Counted from the stretch's first letter, positions 8,992 to 16,998 are shown. The stretch: 26,747 bases of DNA from JAVXAG01 sp036660615 (GCA_036660615.1 JAVXAG010000008.1:1-26747), one strand, 5' to 3'. The notes: generated by a model not told the origin, from the letters alone. A program made the numbers and translations.

Positions 8992-10176
8992 ATGAGTACA
9001 AATTCAACTAACAATGAAAAAGATAAGGCCCTAGATGCGGCATTAGCCCAGATTCAGAAACAATTTGGACAAGGCGCTATTATGAAACTAGGTGACGAAA
9101 ACGCTCATATGAATATAGAAGCAATTTCCACAGGCTCAATCAGCTTAGATATAGCAACAGGAATTGGCGGAGTGCCAAAGGGTAGAGTTATAGAAGTATT
9201 TGGACCTGAGTCATCAGGTAAGACAACATTGACTTTACATATAATTGCAGAAGCACAGAAGAATGGTGGAAGAGCCGCATTTATAGATGCAGAGCATGCA
9301 CTAGATCCAACCTATGCTAGGAATTTAGGTGTAAAAGTAGATGAACTTCTTGTATCACAACCAGATACTGGAGAACAAGCACTGGAAATTTGCGAGATGC
9401 TAACAAGGAGTGGAGCTCTTGATATTATTGTAATAGACTCAGTAGCAGCATTAGTCCCAAAGGCAGAAATCCAAGGTGATATGGGAGATTCCCATGTTGG
9501 ATTACAAGCTAGACTTATGTCACAAGCATTGAGAAAAATAACAGGTACGGTGAACAAATCCAACACCTGCATTGTTTTCATTAACCAACTTAGAGAAAAA
9601 GTCGGTGTAATGTTTGGTAGTCCTGAGGTAACCACTGGAGGTAGAGCATTAAAATTCTACTCATCTATGCGTTTAGATGTAAGAAGAATTGAAACTATAA
9701 AGAGCGGTGATACTATGCTGGGTAATAGAACAAGAGTAAAAGTCGTAAAGAACAAGGTTGCACCACCGTTTAAACAAGCAGAGTTTGATATTATGTATGG
9801 ACAAGGAATTTCAAAATCAGGCGATTTATTGGATTGTGCTGTTGAACACAAAGTAGTAGAAAAAGCAGGATCTTGGTATAGTTTTGATGGTGAAAGAATA
9901 GGTCAAGGTAGAGAAAATGTAAAGGCATTTTTGGAAGCAAATCCAGGAACACTTGACAAGATTGAAAAATTTTTACTAGAGAATATACATCAGGCAAAGA
10001 TAACAGAAGCAGCCGAAAAAGAGGCATCAAGAGAAGCATCTGAAGCATCGAGAGAGGCTTCCAGAGAAGCTGACATAGAAGCAGAGAAAAAAGCTACAAA
10101 AGTTGCAGCTAAAAAGGTTACAAAAAAGGATACAGAAGAGATAATTGTTGACGAAGATGGGGTAGTTATCGAATAA
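8992..10176 (+). CDS. recA: Recombinase RecA
   Basis: DNA-dependent ATPase that forms filaments on single-stranded DNA for strand exchange and stimulates LexA self-cleavage. The 394-aa protein has Walker A GPESSGKT (71-78), the IVIDSVAALVP Walker B region, the MSQALRK segment, and FINQLREKVGVMFGSPEVTTGG of the L2/ATP-cap region. It is longer than the usual ~345-350 aa. The extra C-terminal part (about 344-394) is low-complexity, first EASREASEASREASREA and then Lys/Ala-rich with an acidic end (EEIIVDEDGVVIE). Regulation by LexA is indicated by the operator at 8961. The next gene is rplU, with its own promoter and no visible terminator between. Confidence 0.98.
   Translation: MSTNSTNNEKDKALDAALAQIQKQFGQGAIMKLGDENAHMNIEAISTGSISLDIATGIGGVPKGRVIEVFGPESSGKTTLTLHIIAEAQKNGGRAAFIDAEHALDPTYARNLGVKVDELLVSQPDTGEQALEICEMLTRSGALDIIVIDSVAALVPKAEIQGDMGDSHVGLQARLMSQALRKITGTVNKSNTCIVFINQLREKVGVMFGSPEVTTGGRALKFYSSMRLDVRRIETIKSGDTMLGNRTRVKVVKNKVAPPFKQAEFDIMYGQGISKSGDLLDCAVEHKVVEKAGSWYSFDGERIGQGRENVKAFLEANPGTLDKIEKFLLENIHQAKITEAAEKEASREASEASREASREADIEAEKKATKVAAKKVTKKDTEEIIVDEDGVVIE
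10024..10071 (+). repeat. Imperfect 12-nt tandem repeats in recA 3' end
   Basis: About three to four degenerate units around GCATCRAGAGAA encode (E)ASREAS-type residues 345-360 of RecA. The repeats keep frame and lie in the non-catalytic tail. Confidence 0.6.
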
Positions 10177-10231
10177 TTCCCTAAAAATCGCAAGAAATGA
10201 CAAATAATGTTGAAACTTTAATGAAATTTGT

Positions 10232-10260
10232 TTGACAGGCTATCCGATATATGCTATTAT
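10232..10260 (+). promoter_or_regulatory. rplU-rpmA promoter
   Basis: TTGACA (10232-10237), 17-nt spacer, TATTAT (10255-10260), with TG at 10252-10253 giving an extended -10. Start of transcription is expected near 10267. Confidence 0.82.
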
Positions 10261-10266
10261 ATATGA

Positions 10267-10358
10267 GTTAAGCCGCACAAAATGGGTTTTTTGAAAGCAA
10301 TATAGCAATATAATTGCTACCTATAATGGCGAGACTGGATAGAGGAGGTAAAACAAAC
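10267..10358 (+). promoter_or_regulatory. 5' leader of rplU with hairpin
   Basis: About 92 nt of untranslated leader. It includes a 7-bp hairpin TAGCAAT/ATTGCTA (10303-10309 with 10313-10319, 3-nt loop). The stem half AGCAAT also occurs upstream at 10296-10301, so two alternative pairings are possible. Ribosomal-protein leaders are often autoregulatory, but I cannot match this one to a known L21 leader family by eye. Confidence 0.4.
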
Positions 10359-10877
10359 ATGTACGCAGTAATTGAAACAGGTGGAAAACAATACAGAGTT
10401 CAAGAAGGCGACGTTTTCACAATTGAAAAATTAAACGTAGAAGCTGGAGAAAAAGTTGAATTTGATAAAGTATTAGTTCTAAGCAATGAAGGAGACCTAA
10501 AGGTAGGAGCACCTTATTTAGAAGGAGCAAAAGTATTTGCTGAAGTAGTTGAAAATGGTAAAGGCGATAAAGTCATTATCTACAAATACAAAGCAAAGAA
10601 AGACTACAGAAAGAAACAAGGTCATAGACAACCATATACTATGGTAAAGATTGTATCTTTAGATGGATCAGCTCCTAAGAAAGCTGAAGCACCTAAAAAG
10701 GCAGTAGCACCAGTAGTAGAAGTTGAAAAAGTTGAAGCAGATAAAGAATCAAAGAAAGTTTCAGCATCAATGAAAAAAGATGAATTAATTGCTTTTGCTA
10801 AAGAAAACAATATTGCTATCGATGAAAAAGCTACAAAAGCTGTAATAATCGAAGCTATTGAAGAAGCATTAAAGTAA
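10359..10877 (+). CDS. rplU: Large ribosomal subunit protein L21 with C-terminal extension
   Basis: The 172-aa protein starts at ATG 10359, placed by AGGAGG at 10343-10348. Residues 1-102 are ordinary L21 (MYAVIETGGKQYRVQEGD, KYKAKKDYRKKQGHRQ). The family usually ends there. This protein continues with a Lys/Ala/Pro/Val/Glu-rich linker (about 103-136) and then a 35-residue segment, SMKKDELIAFAKENN followed by IAIDEKATKAVIIEAIEEAL. That segment has the helix-extended-loop-helix pattern of SAP/HeH/Rho-N-type modules. rpmA follows after 39 nt, with no prp gene between. L21 identity is certain; the nature of the tail is an inference from pattern. Confidence 0.96.
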   Translation: MYAVIETGGKQYRVQEGDVFTIEKLNVEAGEKVEFDKVLVLSNEGDLKVGAPYLEGAKVFAEVVENGKGDKVIIYKYKAKKDYRKKQGHRQPYTMVKIVSLDGSAPKKAEAPKKAVAPVVEVEKVEADKESKKVSASMKKDELIAFAKENNIAIDEKATKAVIIEAIEEALK

Positions 10878-10916
10878 TTTCAATAATTTGTGATATAGCG
10901 AGGAGGTGTCTAGTTT

Positions 10917-11177
10917 ATGTCAAGTAAAAAAGGTGTAGGTAGTTCCAAGAATGGTCGTGACAGTGAGGCCAAGCGTTTAGGCGTAAAGACTGGTGACGGT
11001 CAATATGTTAGCGCTGGAAGCATTTTAGTTAGACAAAGAGGAACTAAATTCCATCCAGGAAACAATGTAGGTATCGGTGGCGATGATACATTATTTGCTA
11101 TGGTTGATGGAGCAGTTAAGTTCGAAAGATATGACAAGAAAAGAAAACAAGTAAGCGTTTATTCAAAAGAAGCTTAA
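10917..11177 (+). CDS. rpmA: Large ribosomal subunit protein L27, no N-terminal extension
   Basis: 86-aa L27 whose N-terminus reaches towards the peptidyl-transferase centre. It begins MSSKKGVGSSKNGRDSEAK at ATG 10917, 10 nt after AGGAGG (10901-10906). Most Firmicutes make L27 with about nine extra N-terminal residues that the cysteine protease Prp removes. Here an in-frame TAG at 10911-10913 lies one codon upstream, so no such extension is possible, and no prp gene sits between rplU and rpmA. A terminator follows. Confidence 0.97.
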   Translation: MSSKKGVGSSKNGRDSEAKRLGVKTGDGQYVSAGSILVRQRGTKFHPGNNVGIGGDDTLFAMVDGAVKFERYDKKRKQVSVYSKEA

Positions 11178-11190
11178 AACAATGTTTATT

Positions 11191-11217
11191 AGCCCCTATT
11201 TTTTTAGGGGCTTTTTA
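11191..11217 (+). terminator. Rho-independent terminator after rpmA
   Basis: Stem AGCCCCTA/TAGGGGCT (11191-11198 with 11205-11212), 6-nt T loop, then TTTTT. Confidence 0.92.
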
Positions 11218-11238
11218 ATTCTAAATTACTTATTAGGA

Positions 11239-11244
11239 TATAAT
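11239..11244 (+). promoter_or_regulatory. Possible obg promoter (-10 only)
   Basis: TATAAT consensus 37 nt before the obg start and just after the rpmA terminator, which makes a separate promoter likely. No good -35 is seen at 17 nt. Confidence 0.4.
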
Positions 11245-11280
11245 AAGTTAGAAGAAAGAAAGAGTGAGGAGGTTCTAAGA

Positions 11281-12573
11281 ATGTTTGTAGATAGAGCCAA
11301 AATATATATCAAATCTGGAAAAGGTGGAAATGGATGTGTTTCATTTAGACGAGAACCATTTGTACCAGAAGGCGGACCAGATGGCGGAGATGGCGGAAAA
11401 GGCGGAGACGTAATTTTCATGGCCGATAGAAATTTGAGAACCTTAATGGATTTTAGATATAAAACAAAATATGAAGCAGAAAACGGTCAAAATGGAATGA
11501 AAAAGAAAAGGTTTGGAAAACATGGTGAAGACCTTGTAATTAAAGTTCCTATGGGTACCGTAATAATAGATGAAGCCAGTGGATTAGTGATGAAAGACTT
11601 GACTGAAGATGGAGAGTTTTTTGTTGTAGCAAAAGGTGGTAAAGGTGGCAAAGGAAATGTGAATTTCAAAACTGCTGTAAGACAAGCACCAAACTTTGCA
11701 GAATCTGGTGGTTTTGCTAAAGAAAGAAATATAGTATTAGAAATGAAATTGATTGCTGATGTTGGACTAGTTGGTTTCCCAAATGTTGGAAAGTCAACAC
11801 TTCTATCAGTATCAACTAGTGCGCAACCAAAGATTGCCAACTATCCATTTACAACTATTTCACCTAATTTGGGAGTTGTTAAGATATTTGACACTAGTTT
11901 TGTAATGGCGGATATTGCTGGAATAATAGAAGGTGCACACCAAGGACTAGGACTAGGATTGAAATTCTTAAAACACATCGAGAGAACAAAAGTTCTTATC
12001 CATATCGTGGATATTTCAGGTTCTGAGGGTAGAGATCCAATTGATGATTTTGAAAAAATTAATAATGAATTGGCACTTTATAGCGAGAGAATACTAAAAA
12101 AACCACAGTTGGTTGTTGCCAATAAGATGGATATGTTAGAAGAAGAAGATTCCAAGTATTTGGAGTTCAAAGAATATGTTGAAGAAAAGGGATACAGAGT
12201 GTTTCCTATGTCGGCACCAATTAATATGGGTGTCAACGAAGTTCTGTCTGCAGCAGCAGAAGAATTACAAAAAATTGCACTGAACCCAGAAGAAGAGGAA
12301 GAACAAGAAATGTTCGACTTTGATCTTGAAGATAATGATCCTGATTTCAAAGAAGTATTTGCATCAAAAGACGGAGAAGTTTTTGTCCTAAAGGGCAAAC
12401 AATTGCAGAAGATATTTGATTCAACTAACTTCAATGATATGGGTTCCCTTAGATATTTGTATAAATACGTTGAAAAAAGAGGAGCAATTGAAAAACTGTT
12501 GGAAATTGGCCTAAGTGAAGGTGATACAATTCGTATTTTCGGTTATGAATTTGAGTACTATGATGAATACTAA
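11281..12573 (+). CDS. obg: GTPase Obg/CgtA
   Basis: Ribosome-associated GTPase involved in 50S assembly and stress control; in Bacillus it is also needed to start sporulation. Start is ATG 11281 with AGGAGG at 11267-11272; the open frame extends further upstream through the rpmA terminator but without support. The 430-aa protein has the Gly-rich OBG domain (KSGKGGNGCVSFRREPFVPE and the GGDGGKGG run), the G domain with GFPNVGKS (165-172), switch II DIAGIIEGAH and the NKMD specificity motif, then a C-terminal OCT domain (FDSTNFNDMGSLRYLYKYVEK, ending IFGYEFEYYDEY). Confidence 0.97.
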   Translation: MFVDRAKIYIKSGKGGNGCVSFRREPFVPEGGPDGGDGGKGGDVIFMADRNLRTLMDFRYKTKYEAENGQNGMKKKRFGKHGEDLVIKVPMGTVIIDEASGLVMKDLTEDGEFFVVAKGGKGGKGNVNFKTAVRQAPNFAESGGFAKERNIVLEMKLIADVGLVGFPNVGKSTLLSVSTSAQPKIANYPFTTISPNLGVVKIFDTSFVMADIAGIIEGAHQGLGLGLKFLKHIERTKVLIHIVDISGSEGRDPIDDFEKINNELALYSERILKKPQLVVANKMDMLEEEDSKYLEFKEYVEEKGYRVFPMSAPINMGVNEVLSAAAEELQKIALNPEEEEEQEMFDFDLEDNDPDFKEVFASKDGEVFVLKGKQLQKIFDSTNFNDMGSLRYLYKYVEKRGAIEKLLEIGLSEGDTIRIFGYEFEYYDEY

Positions 12574-12609
12574 TCAACACTAGGGAATACTGACCAATAC
12601 TAAAAATAT

Positions 12610-12633
12610 GGAGGGGCAAAACCCTCCTGTTTT
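12610..12633 (+). terminator. Rho-independent terminator after obg
   Basis: Stem GGAGGG/CCCTCC (12610-12615 with 12622-12627), 6-nt loop, followed by TGTTTT. Confidence 0.85.
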
Positions 12634-12688
12634 AATATATAGTAATAATAATCAGCATTAAATAATACCTTGTATAGAGGTGATTAGA

Positions 12689-13195
12689 ATGAAAAAAGAC
12701 AAAATTTTAGTGCAGGTTATTATATGCTTGGCCATAGTACTTTCCTTTAATATCTTTAGTAGAATAGATAATAAGACATTGAACTATTTGACAGAAAAAG
12801 GTACAAAAGAAGTAATGAGGAATCTTTCCTTTGACGATATAAAAGATACTGGGAACAGACTTGTTGCAGCTATAATGCAAACACCTTCAAAGGTAGTGTC
12901 GGCAGTAGTTTCGGCCAACAAAGTGGGGGAATACGGCGAGCCAATAGATGAAAAGTCCGATGGTAATATTAAGCATGTTCATGCCACATCCGGTGGAATG
13001 GTTCTTTGTTCAGGAATAGATAAAAAAATTGGTCTATATATAAAAATTCAACATGAAGATGCAATTTCTGTTTATGGGAATTTGTGCGATATTAACGTTG
13101 TTGAGTCAGAGAGAGTAAAAAGAGGCGAGATAATAGGAAGTTACGATACAAAATCCGAAACAGATTTCTATTACAATTTAGAAGATTTGAATTAA
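12689..13195 (+). CDS. Membrane protein with degenerate LytM/M23-like domain, SpoIVFA-like
   Basis: 168-aa protein starting at ATG 12689 with AGAGGTG 6 nt upstream; an in-frame GTG at 12680 lies within that ribosome-binding site. It has one N-terminal membrane helix (about 7-23), a helical segment, and a C-terminal part (about 96-165) with the beta pattern of LytM/M23 domains: GMVLCSG, LYIKIQHEDAISVYGNL, VKRGEIIG. The zinc ligands of active M23 peptidases are not visible: the usual HxH near the end is replaced by FYYNL. SpoIVFA and SpoIIQ of sporulators share this plan, and in Bacillus spoIVFA-spoIVFB lies in the rplU-rpmA-obg cluster. Together with spoIVB in this window, that supports an inferred SpoIVFA-like role. 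No spoIVFB follows. A weak sigma-E-like pair (TAATATA at 12633, CATTAAAT at 12656) lies upstream. Confidence 0.55.
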   Translation: MKKDKILVQVIICLAIVLSFNIFSRIDNKTLNYLTEKGTKEVMRNLSFDDIKDTGNRLVAAIMQTPSKVVSAVVSANKVGEYGEPIDEKSDGNIKHVHATSGGMVLCSGIDKKIGLYIKIQHEDAISVYGNLCDINVVESERVKRGEIIGSYDTKSETDFYYNLEDLN

Positions 13196-13211
13196 AATAT
13201 ATCAGTTTTTA

Positions 13212-13220
13212 TGGTATACT
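13212..13220 (+). promoter_or_regulatory. Extended -10 promoter for HD-domain gene
   Basis: TGGTATACT, an extended -10, with a weak TTAAAA 17 nt before the hexamer. The expected start (about 13227) leaves a short leader with a GGTGAG ribosome-binding site before ATG 13246. Confidence 0.55.
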
Positions 13221-13245
13221 TAGATTTGGAAGGTCGGTGAGATAA

Positions 13246-13773
13246 ATGAGCATAAAACGAATAACAGAAGAAAGATGCCAAGAATTGTACAAGCAGTATA
13301 ACACACCTTTGCATGTAATAGGCCACTGCAAAGCGGTTACAGCAGTTGCAGAAACTATCGGAAGAGAACTTAACAAATTTGGATATGATTTTGATATAGA
13401 TTTGATTAGAGGGGCTGGACTAGCCCATGATGTTGCAAGAGCGCAGGATGAACATTGGAAAGTCGGAGCAGATATACTTGAGGGCCTTGGATTTATTGAC
13501 GAAGCCAACATTGTGAGAGTGCATATGTTTTATGAGTTTAACGATATAAAAAATTTGTGTGAAACAGATATGGTGTGCTTGGGTGACAGATTAGTAAAAG
13601 AAAATAAATATGTTGGATTAGATGAAAGAATTCAATATCTTATAGATAAAGTAAAAGATTCGCCTGAAAGGGTAGAAAGAATTCTTCTAAAAAAAGAAGA
13701 AACAAGGAAGTTGATTAAAGAGATTGAGGAAATTATCGGAAAATCAATAGATAATTTGATGATGAAAGGCTAG
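13246..13773 (+). CDS. HD-domain hydrolase
   Basis: 175-aa soluble protein of the HD metal-dependent phosphohydrolase superfamily. The HD ligand set is visible: His27 (HVIGHCKAV), His61-Asp62 (GLAHDVAR) and Asp114 (CLGDRLV). His93 in VRVHMFYE may add to the site. The substrate cannot be read from the sequence; relatives act on nucleotides, nucleotidyl bonds or signalling nucleotides. It ends 5 nt before the radical SAM gene, so the two are probably co-transcribed. Confidence 0.8.
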   Translation: MSIKRITEERCQELYKQYNTPLHVIGHCKAVTAVAETIGRELNKFGYDFDIDLIRGAGLAHDVARAQDEHWKVGADILEGLGFIDEANIVRVHMFYEFNDIKNLCETDMVCLGDRLVKENKYVGLDERIQYLIDKVKDSPERVERILLKKEETRKLIKEIEEIIGKSIDNLMMKG

Positions 13774-13778
13774 GATTT

Positions 13779-15632
13779 ATGAACCTTAACGAAAAATTAG
13801 ATAAACTATTAAAAAGAGTTGAAAAACCAGCGAGATATATCGGTGGAGAAACTAATATTATTGAAAAAGACCTAGATACTGTAAAAGGTAGATTCGCATT
13901 TGCATTTCCTGATACTTACGAAATAGGAATGTCATATATGGGATTGCAGGTTTTGTATAATATTTTGAATGGCAAGGAAGATATTTATTGCGAGAGGGTG
14001 TTTGCTCCAGCTATTGATATGGAAAACTTGATGAGGGAAAACCAAGTCCCATTGTTCACTTTGGAGACAAAAACACCAGTGAAAGATATGGACTTTTTGG
14101 GATTCACTTTGCAATACGAAATGTCATTTACAAACATTTTGAATATGATTGATCTTGGACAAATGCCACTAAAGCGTCAAGATAGAGGAGAAGATTGTCC
14201 AATTATTGTGGCAGGTGGGCCATGCGCATATAATCCAGAACCACTTGCGGATTTTATCGACGTATTTCTAATCGGAGATGGTGAAGTCAGCTTGCCACTG
14301 CTGGTAGAAAAATATATTGAATACAAAGAAAAAAATGGTGAAAATGCCAATAAACAAGACTTCTACAAATCCATATCGTCCTTAGAAGGTGTGTATATTC
14401 CAGAGTTTTATGAACCTATATATAATCAAGATGGAACTATCAAAGAATATAAAAAGCTATTTGAGGGAGCACCGGACAAAGTAGAAAGATCCATCATAGA
14501 AAACATAGATGAAACACCTTTCCCGACAAATAACATTGTTCCATTTATTGAAACTGTACATGACAGAGCCGTAGTTGAAACCTTTAGGGGTTGCACGAGA
14601 GGGTGTAGGTTTTGCCAAGCTGGAATGATATATAGACCAGTTAGAGAAAGAAAAAAAGATACAATAATCAATATTGCAAGAGAACAACTTAAAAACACTG
14701 GTCATGAGGAATTATCACTTTTATCACTTTCAACTAGTGATTACTCGGAATTTGAACCACTAGCAATGGAACTAATGGGAGAATGTCAAGGACAAAACGT
14801 GTCTTTATCATTGCCATCATTGCGACTAGATTCTTTTTCCTTTAAAGTTTTGCAGGAGATACAGGGATACAAAAAGTCGGGATTGACTTTTGCACCAGAA
14901 GCTGGAACACAAAGGCTTCGTGATGTAATAAATAAGGGCGTAACTGAAGAAGACATATTTGGGGCAGTTGGACAAGCTATCGAATTAGGATGGAAACATG
15001 TAAAACTGTACTTTATGATTGGACTTCCAACTGAAACTTACGAGGATTTAGATGGAATAGCTGATATTGCACAGAAAATAATGGATTTGAGCAGACAACT
15101 TAACGGTGGTGGCAGATTTAATGTTACAGTAAGTGTTTCAAATTTTGTTCCAAAGACAAACACCCCTTTTCAATGGGTACCACAAAATACAAAAGAGGAT
15201 TTCACAGATAAACACAATTATTTGAGAGATAAATTGAGAATTAGAGGAGTTACCTTTAACTATCATGACGATTTGACTAGCACATACGAAGCCGTTTTTG
15301 CTAGAGGCGATAGAAAAGTTGGAAAACTACTTTTGGAAGCTTTTAATCAAGGTTGCAAATTTGATAGTTGGTCTGAACATTTTAATATAGAAAAATGGCA
15401 AGCCGCTTTTGAAAAATCAGGGATAGATGCAGATTTTTACTCTACAAGAAAAAGGGATTACGATGAAATTCTTCCTTGGGATATAATTGACTGTTCAGTT
15501 TCAAAAGATTTTCTTATCAGTGAAAGTGAAAAAGCTACAAAAGGGGAAATTACCAAAGATTGTAGATATGGCTGCGTAGGCTGTGGAATAAACAAAAGAA
15601 CAGAGTGTAAAGTGGGAGGCATTTATGAATAA
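13779..15632 (+). CDS. B12-binding-like radical SAM protein, TIGR03960-type family
   Basis: 617-aa protein. The N-terminal part (FAFPDTYEIGMSYMGLQVLYNILN, then a GGPCAYNPEPLADFIDVFLIGDGE segment) fits a cobalamin-binding-like Rossmann domain. The radical SAM core has CxxxCxxC at Cys272, Cys276 and Cys279 (RGCTRGCRFCQAG). The C-terminus carries a further cysteine set (DCRYGCVGCGINKRTEC) that could bind metal or a second cluster. The gene overlaps the next one by 8 nt. The pair is widely conserved in clostridia, often beside rplU/rpmA/obg as here. The biochemical function is unknown to me. Confidence 0.88.
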   Translation: MNLNEKLDKLLKRVEKPARYIGGETNIIEKDLDTVKGRFAFAFPDTYEIGMSYMGLQVLYNILNGKEDIYCERVFAPAIDMENLMRENQVPLFTLETKTPVKDMDFLGFTLQYEMSFTNILNMIDLGQMPLKRQDRGEDCPIIVAGGPCAYNPEPLADFIDVFLIGDGEVSLPLLVEKYIEYKEKNGENANKQDFYKSISSLEGVYIPEFYEPIYNQDGTIKEYKKLFEGAPDKVERSIIENIDETPFPTNNIVPFIETVHDRAVVETFRGCTRGCRFCQAGMIYRPVRERKKDTIINIAREQLKNTGHEELSLLSLSTSDYSEFEPLAMELMGECQGQNVSLSLPSLRLDSFSFKVLQEIQGYKKSGLTFAPEAGTQRLRDVINKGVTEEDIFGAVGQAIELGWKHVKLYFMIGLPTETYEDLDGIADIAQKIMDLSRQLNGGGRFNVTVSVSNFVPKTNTPFQWVPQNTKEDFTDKHNYLRDKLRIRGVTFNYHDDLTSTYEAVFARGDRKVGKLLLEAFNQGCKFDSWSEHFNIEKWQAAFEKSGIDADFYSTRKRDYDEILPWDIIDCSVSKDFLISESEKATKGEITKDCRYGCVGCGINKRTECKVGGIYE

Positions 15633-16302
15633 ATATGTAGTGAAATTCACAAAAAGTGGATATATAAAATACACTTCTCATTTGGATATACTGAGATTAT
15701 TTAAAAGATCGTTTAAAAAAATTGGAATAAATTTAGAACATTCCCAAGGGTTTAACCCGCATCCAAAGATGAGTTTTGGTCAGCCATTGTCCCTTGGATA
15801 CAGTAGCACATATGAATTGATTGAGTTTGAGACAAAAGAAAAGTTTACTAACGAGATAATAATCGAAGCACTTTCAAAAGTAATGCCTAAGGGTGTTACA
15901 ATTCTAAGCTGTAAGGAATTTATAGAAGAAACCAAACCTTTGGCGGCTATGGCTACCGAAGCTGAATATATTGTAACTTTTCCAGTAGAAAATGATGTAG
16001 CAAAATATGAAAAAACAGTCTCCGATTATCTAGCACAAGAAAAAATAATGGCGGAAAAAAGAAAAAAGAAGTCAAAAAAACTGGAACCGCTAGATATAAA
16101 GAATAAGATTAGACGAATTCAACTTATTGATGAAGGGGAAAACCTATCATTAAAATTACTACTCGATTGTGGAAGTGTTTCTAACCTTAGTCCAGAACTT
16201 GTAATTGCAACGTTTTGCAGTTTCGCTGGTTTCCAATGTGAAAGGTATGACATTGAAGTAGAAAGAACGAAATTAAGTTTTGTAAATAATTTACAATTTT
16301 AG
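15625..16302 (+). CDS. Radical SAM-associated protein, DUF2344 (TIGR03936-type)
   Basis: 225-aa soluble protein beginning inside the end of the radical SAM gene, an overlap suggesting translational coupling and a shared complex or pathway. Family signature: KFTKSGYIKYTSHLDILRLF near the N-terminus and GFNPHPKMSFGQPLSLG at about 42-58. A basic Lys-rich stretch lies in the middle (EKRKKKSKKLEP). In other bacteria the domain is fused to the radical SAM partner. No function is established that I can name; the basic surface and ribosomal gene context hint at RNA or ribosome, which is inference. Confidence 0.85.
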   Translation: MNKYVVKFTKSGYIKYTSHLDILRLFKRSFKKIGINLEHSQGFNPHPKMSFGQPLSLGYSSTYELIEFETKEKFTNEIIIEALSKVMPKGVTILSCKEFIEETKPLAAMATEAEYIVTFPVENDVAKYEKTVSDYLAQEKIMAEKRKKKSKKLEPLDIKNKIRRIQLIDEGENLSLKLLLDCGSVSNLSPELVIATFCSFAGFQCERYDIEVERTKLSFVNNLQF

Positions 16303-16303
16303 C

Positions 16304-16332
16304 TTGACAATGCCTTTGAATGAATGTAATAT
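16304..16332 (+). promoter_or_regulatory. comEA promoter
   Basis: TTGACA (16304-16309), 17-nt spacer, TAATAT (16327-16332), beginning 2 nt after the stop of the DUF2344 gene. Confidence 0.8.
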
Positions 16333-16371
16333 ATTGTAAAGAATGTATTTATTTTATTAAAGGCGGATATT

Positions 16372-16998
16372 ATGGAAAAATATGATAAGATTTTAAACTA
16401 TTTAAAGGACAACCAAAAAATTGTAAAGATGGCAACTGTAGTTTTTGTGATTATAGTTGCTGTTCTTTTTTTTGTGTTTGGCGGAAAAGATGATGAGGCT
16501 TTGACAATAGAAAATGGTGACACCATAGGTGCGGAGGAGCAGGCAGCCGAAGACGCAAGCTCAGAAAAGATAGAATACTACGTGGATATCAGTGGAAATG
16601 TTAAAGCTCCAGGGGTGTATCTAGTTGATGATAAAACCAGATTATTTCAGGTGGTAAAAATGGCCGGTGGGTTTACAAGGAATGCGGATTTAGATGCAAT
16701 TAATCAGGCTGAAATCATTAGTGATGGACAAAAAATTGTTATTCCTTCAAAAATCAAATCCAATGGAGAAAATTCAGAGGGTGTAAACTCAAGTATTAGT
16801 TCTGATGGAAAAATAAACATAAATAATGGAGATATGGATCAACTACAAGAAATCCCTGGTGTTGGTCCTTCTACGGCACAGAAAATTATCGATTACAGAA
16901 CTGAAAATGGCAGATTTACCAGTAAAGAAGATTTGAAAAACATTAGTGGAATTGGCGATAAGACATATGAAAAGCTGGAAGATAAAATAAAAATATAA
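16372..16998 (+). CDS. comEA: ComEA-like DNA-binding membrane protein
   Basis: 208-aa protein with a single membrane helix (about 20-37), an acidic spacer, an SLBB domain (about 68-126, VDISGNVKAPGVYLV to DGQKIVIPSK) and a C-terminal double helix-hairpin-helix domain (about 148-208, with IPGVGPSTAQKIIDYR and ISGIGDKTYEKL). This is the ComEA plan: a receptor for incoming double-stranded DNA at the outer face of the membrane during transformation. No comEB or comEC follows, so a role in competence is not shown here; lone comEA genes are common in clostridia. Its own promoter lies just upstream. Confidence 0.9.
   Translation: MEKYDKILNYLKDNQKIVKMATVVFVIIVAVLFFVFGGKDDEALTIENGDTIGAEEQAAEDASSEKIEYYVDISGNVKAPGVYLVDDKTRLFQVVKMAGGFTRNADLDAINQAEIISDGQKIVIPSKIKSNGENSEGVNSSISSDGKININNGDMDQLQEIPGVGPSTAQKIIDYRTENGRFTSKEDLKNISGIGDKTYEKLEDKIKI

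Noticed and set aside
11182..11280. N-terminal extension of obg upstream of ATG 11281
   Set aside because: It would run through the rpmA terminator, lacks a ribosome-binding site, and family members begin MFVDxAKI at 11281.
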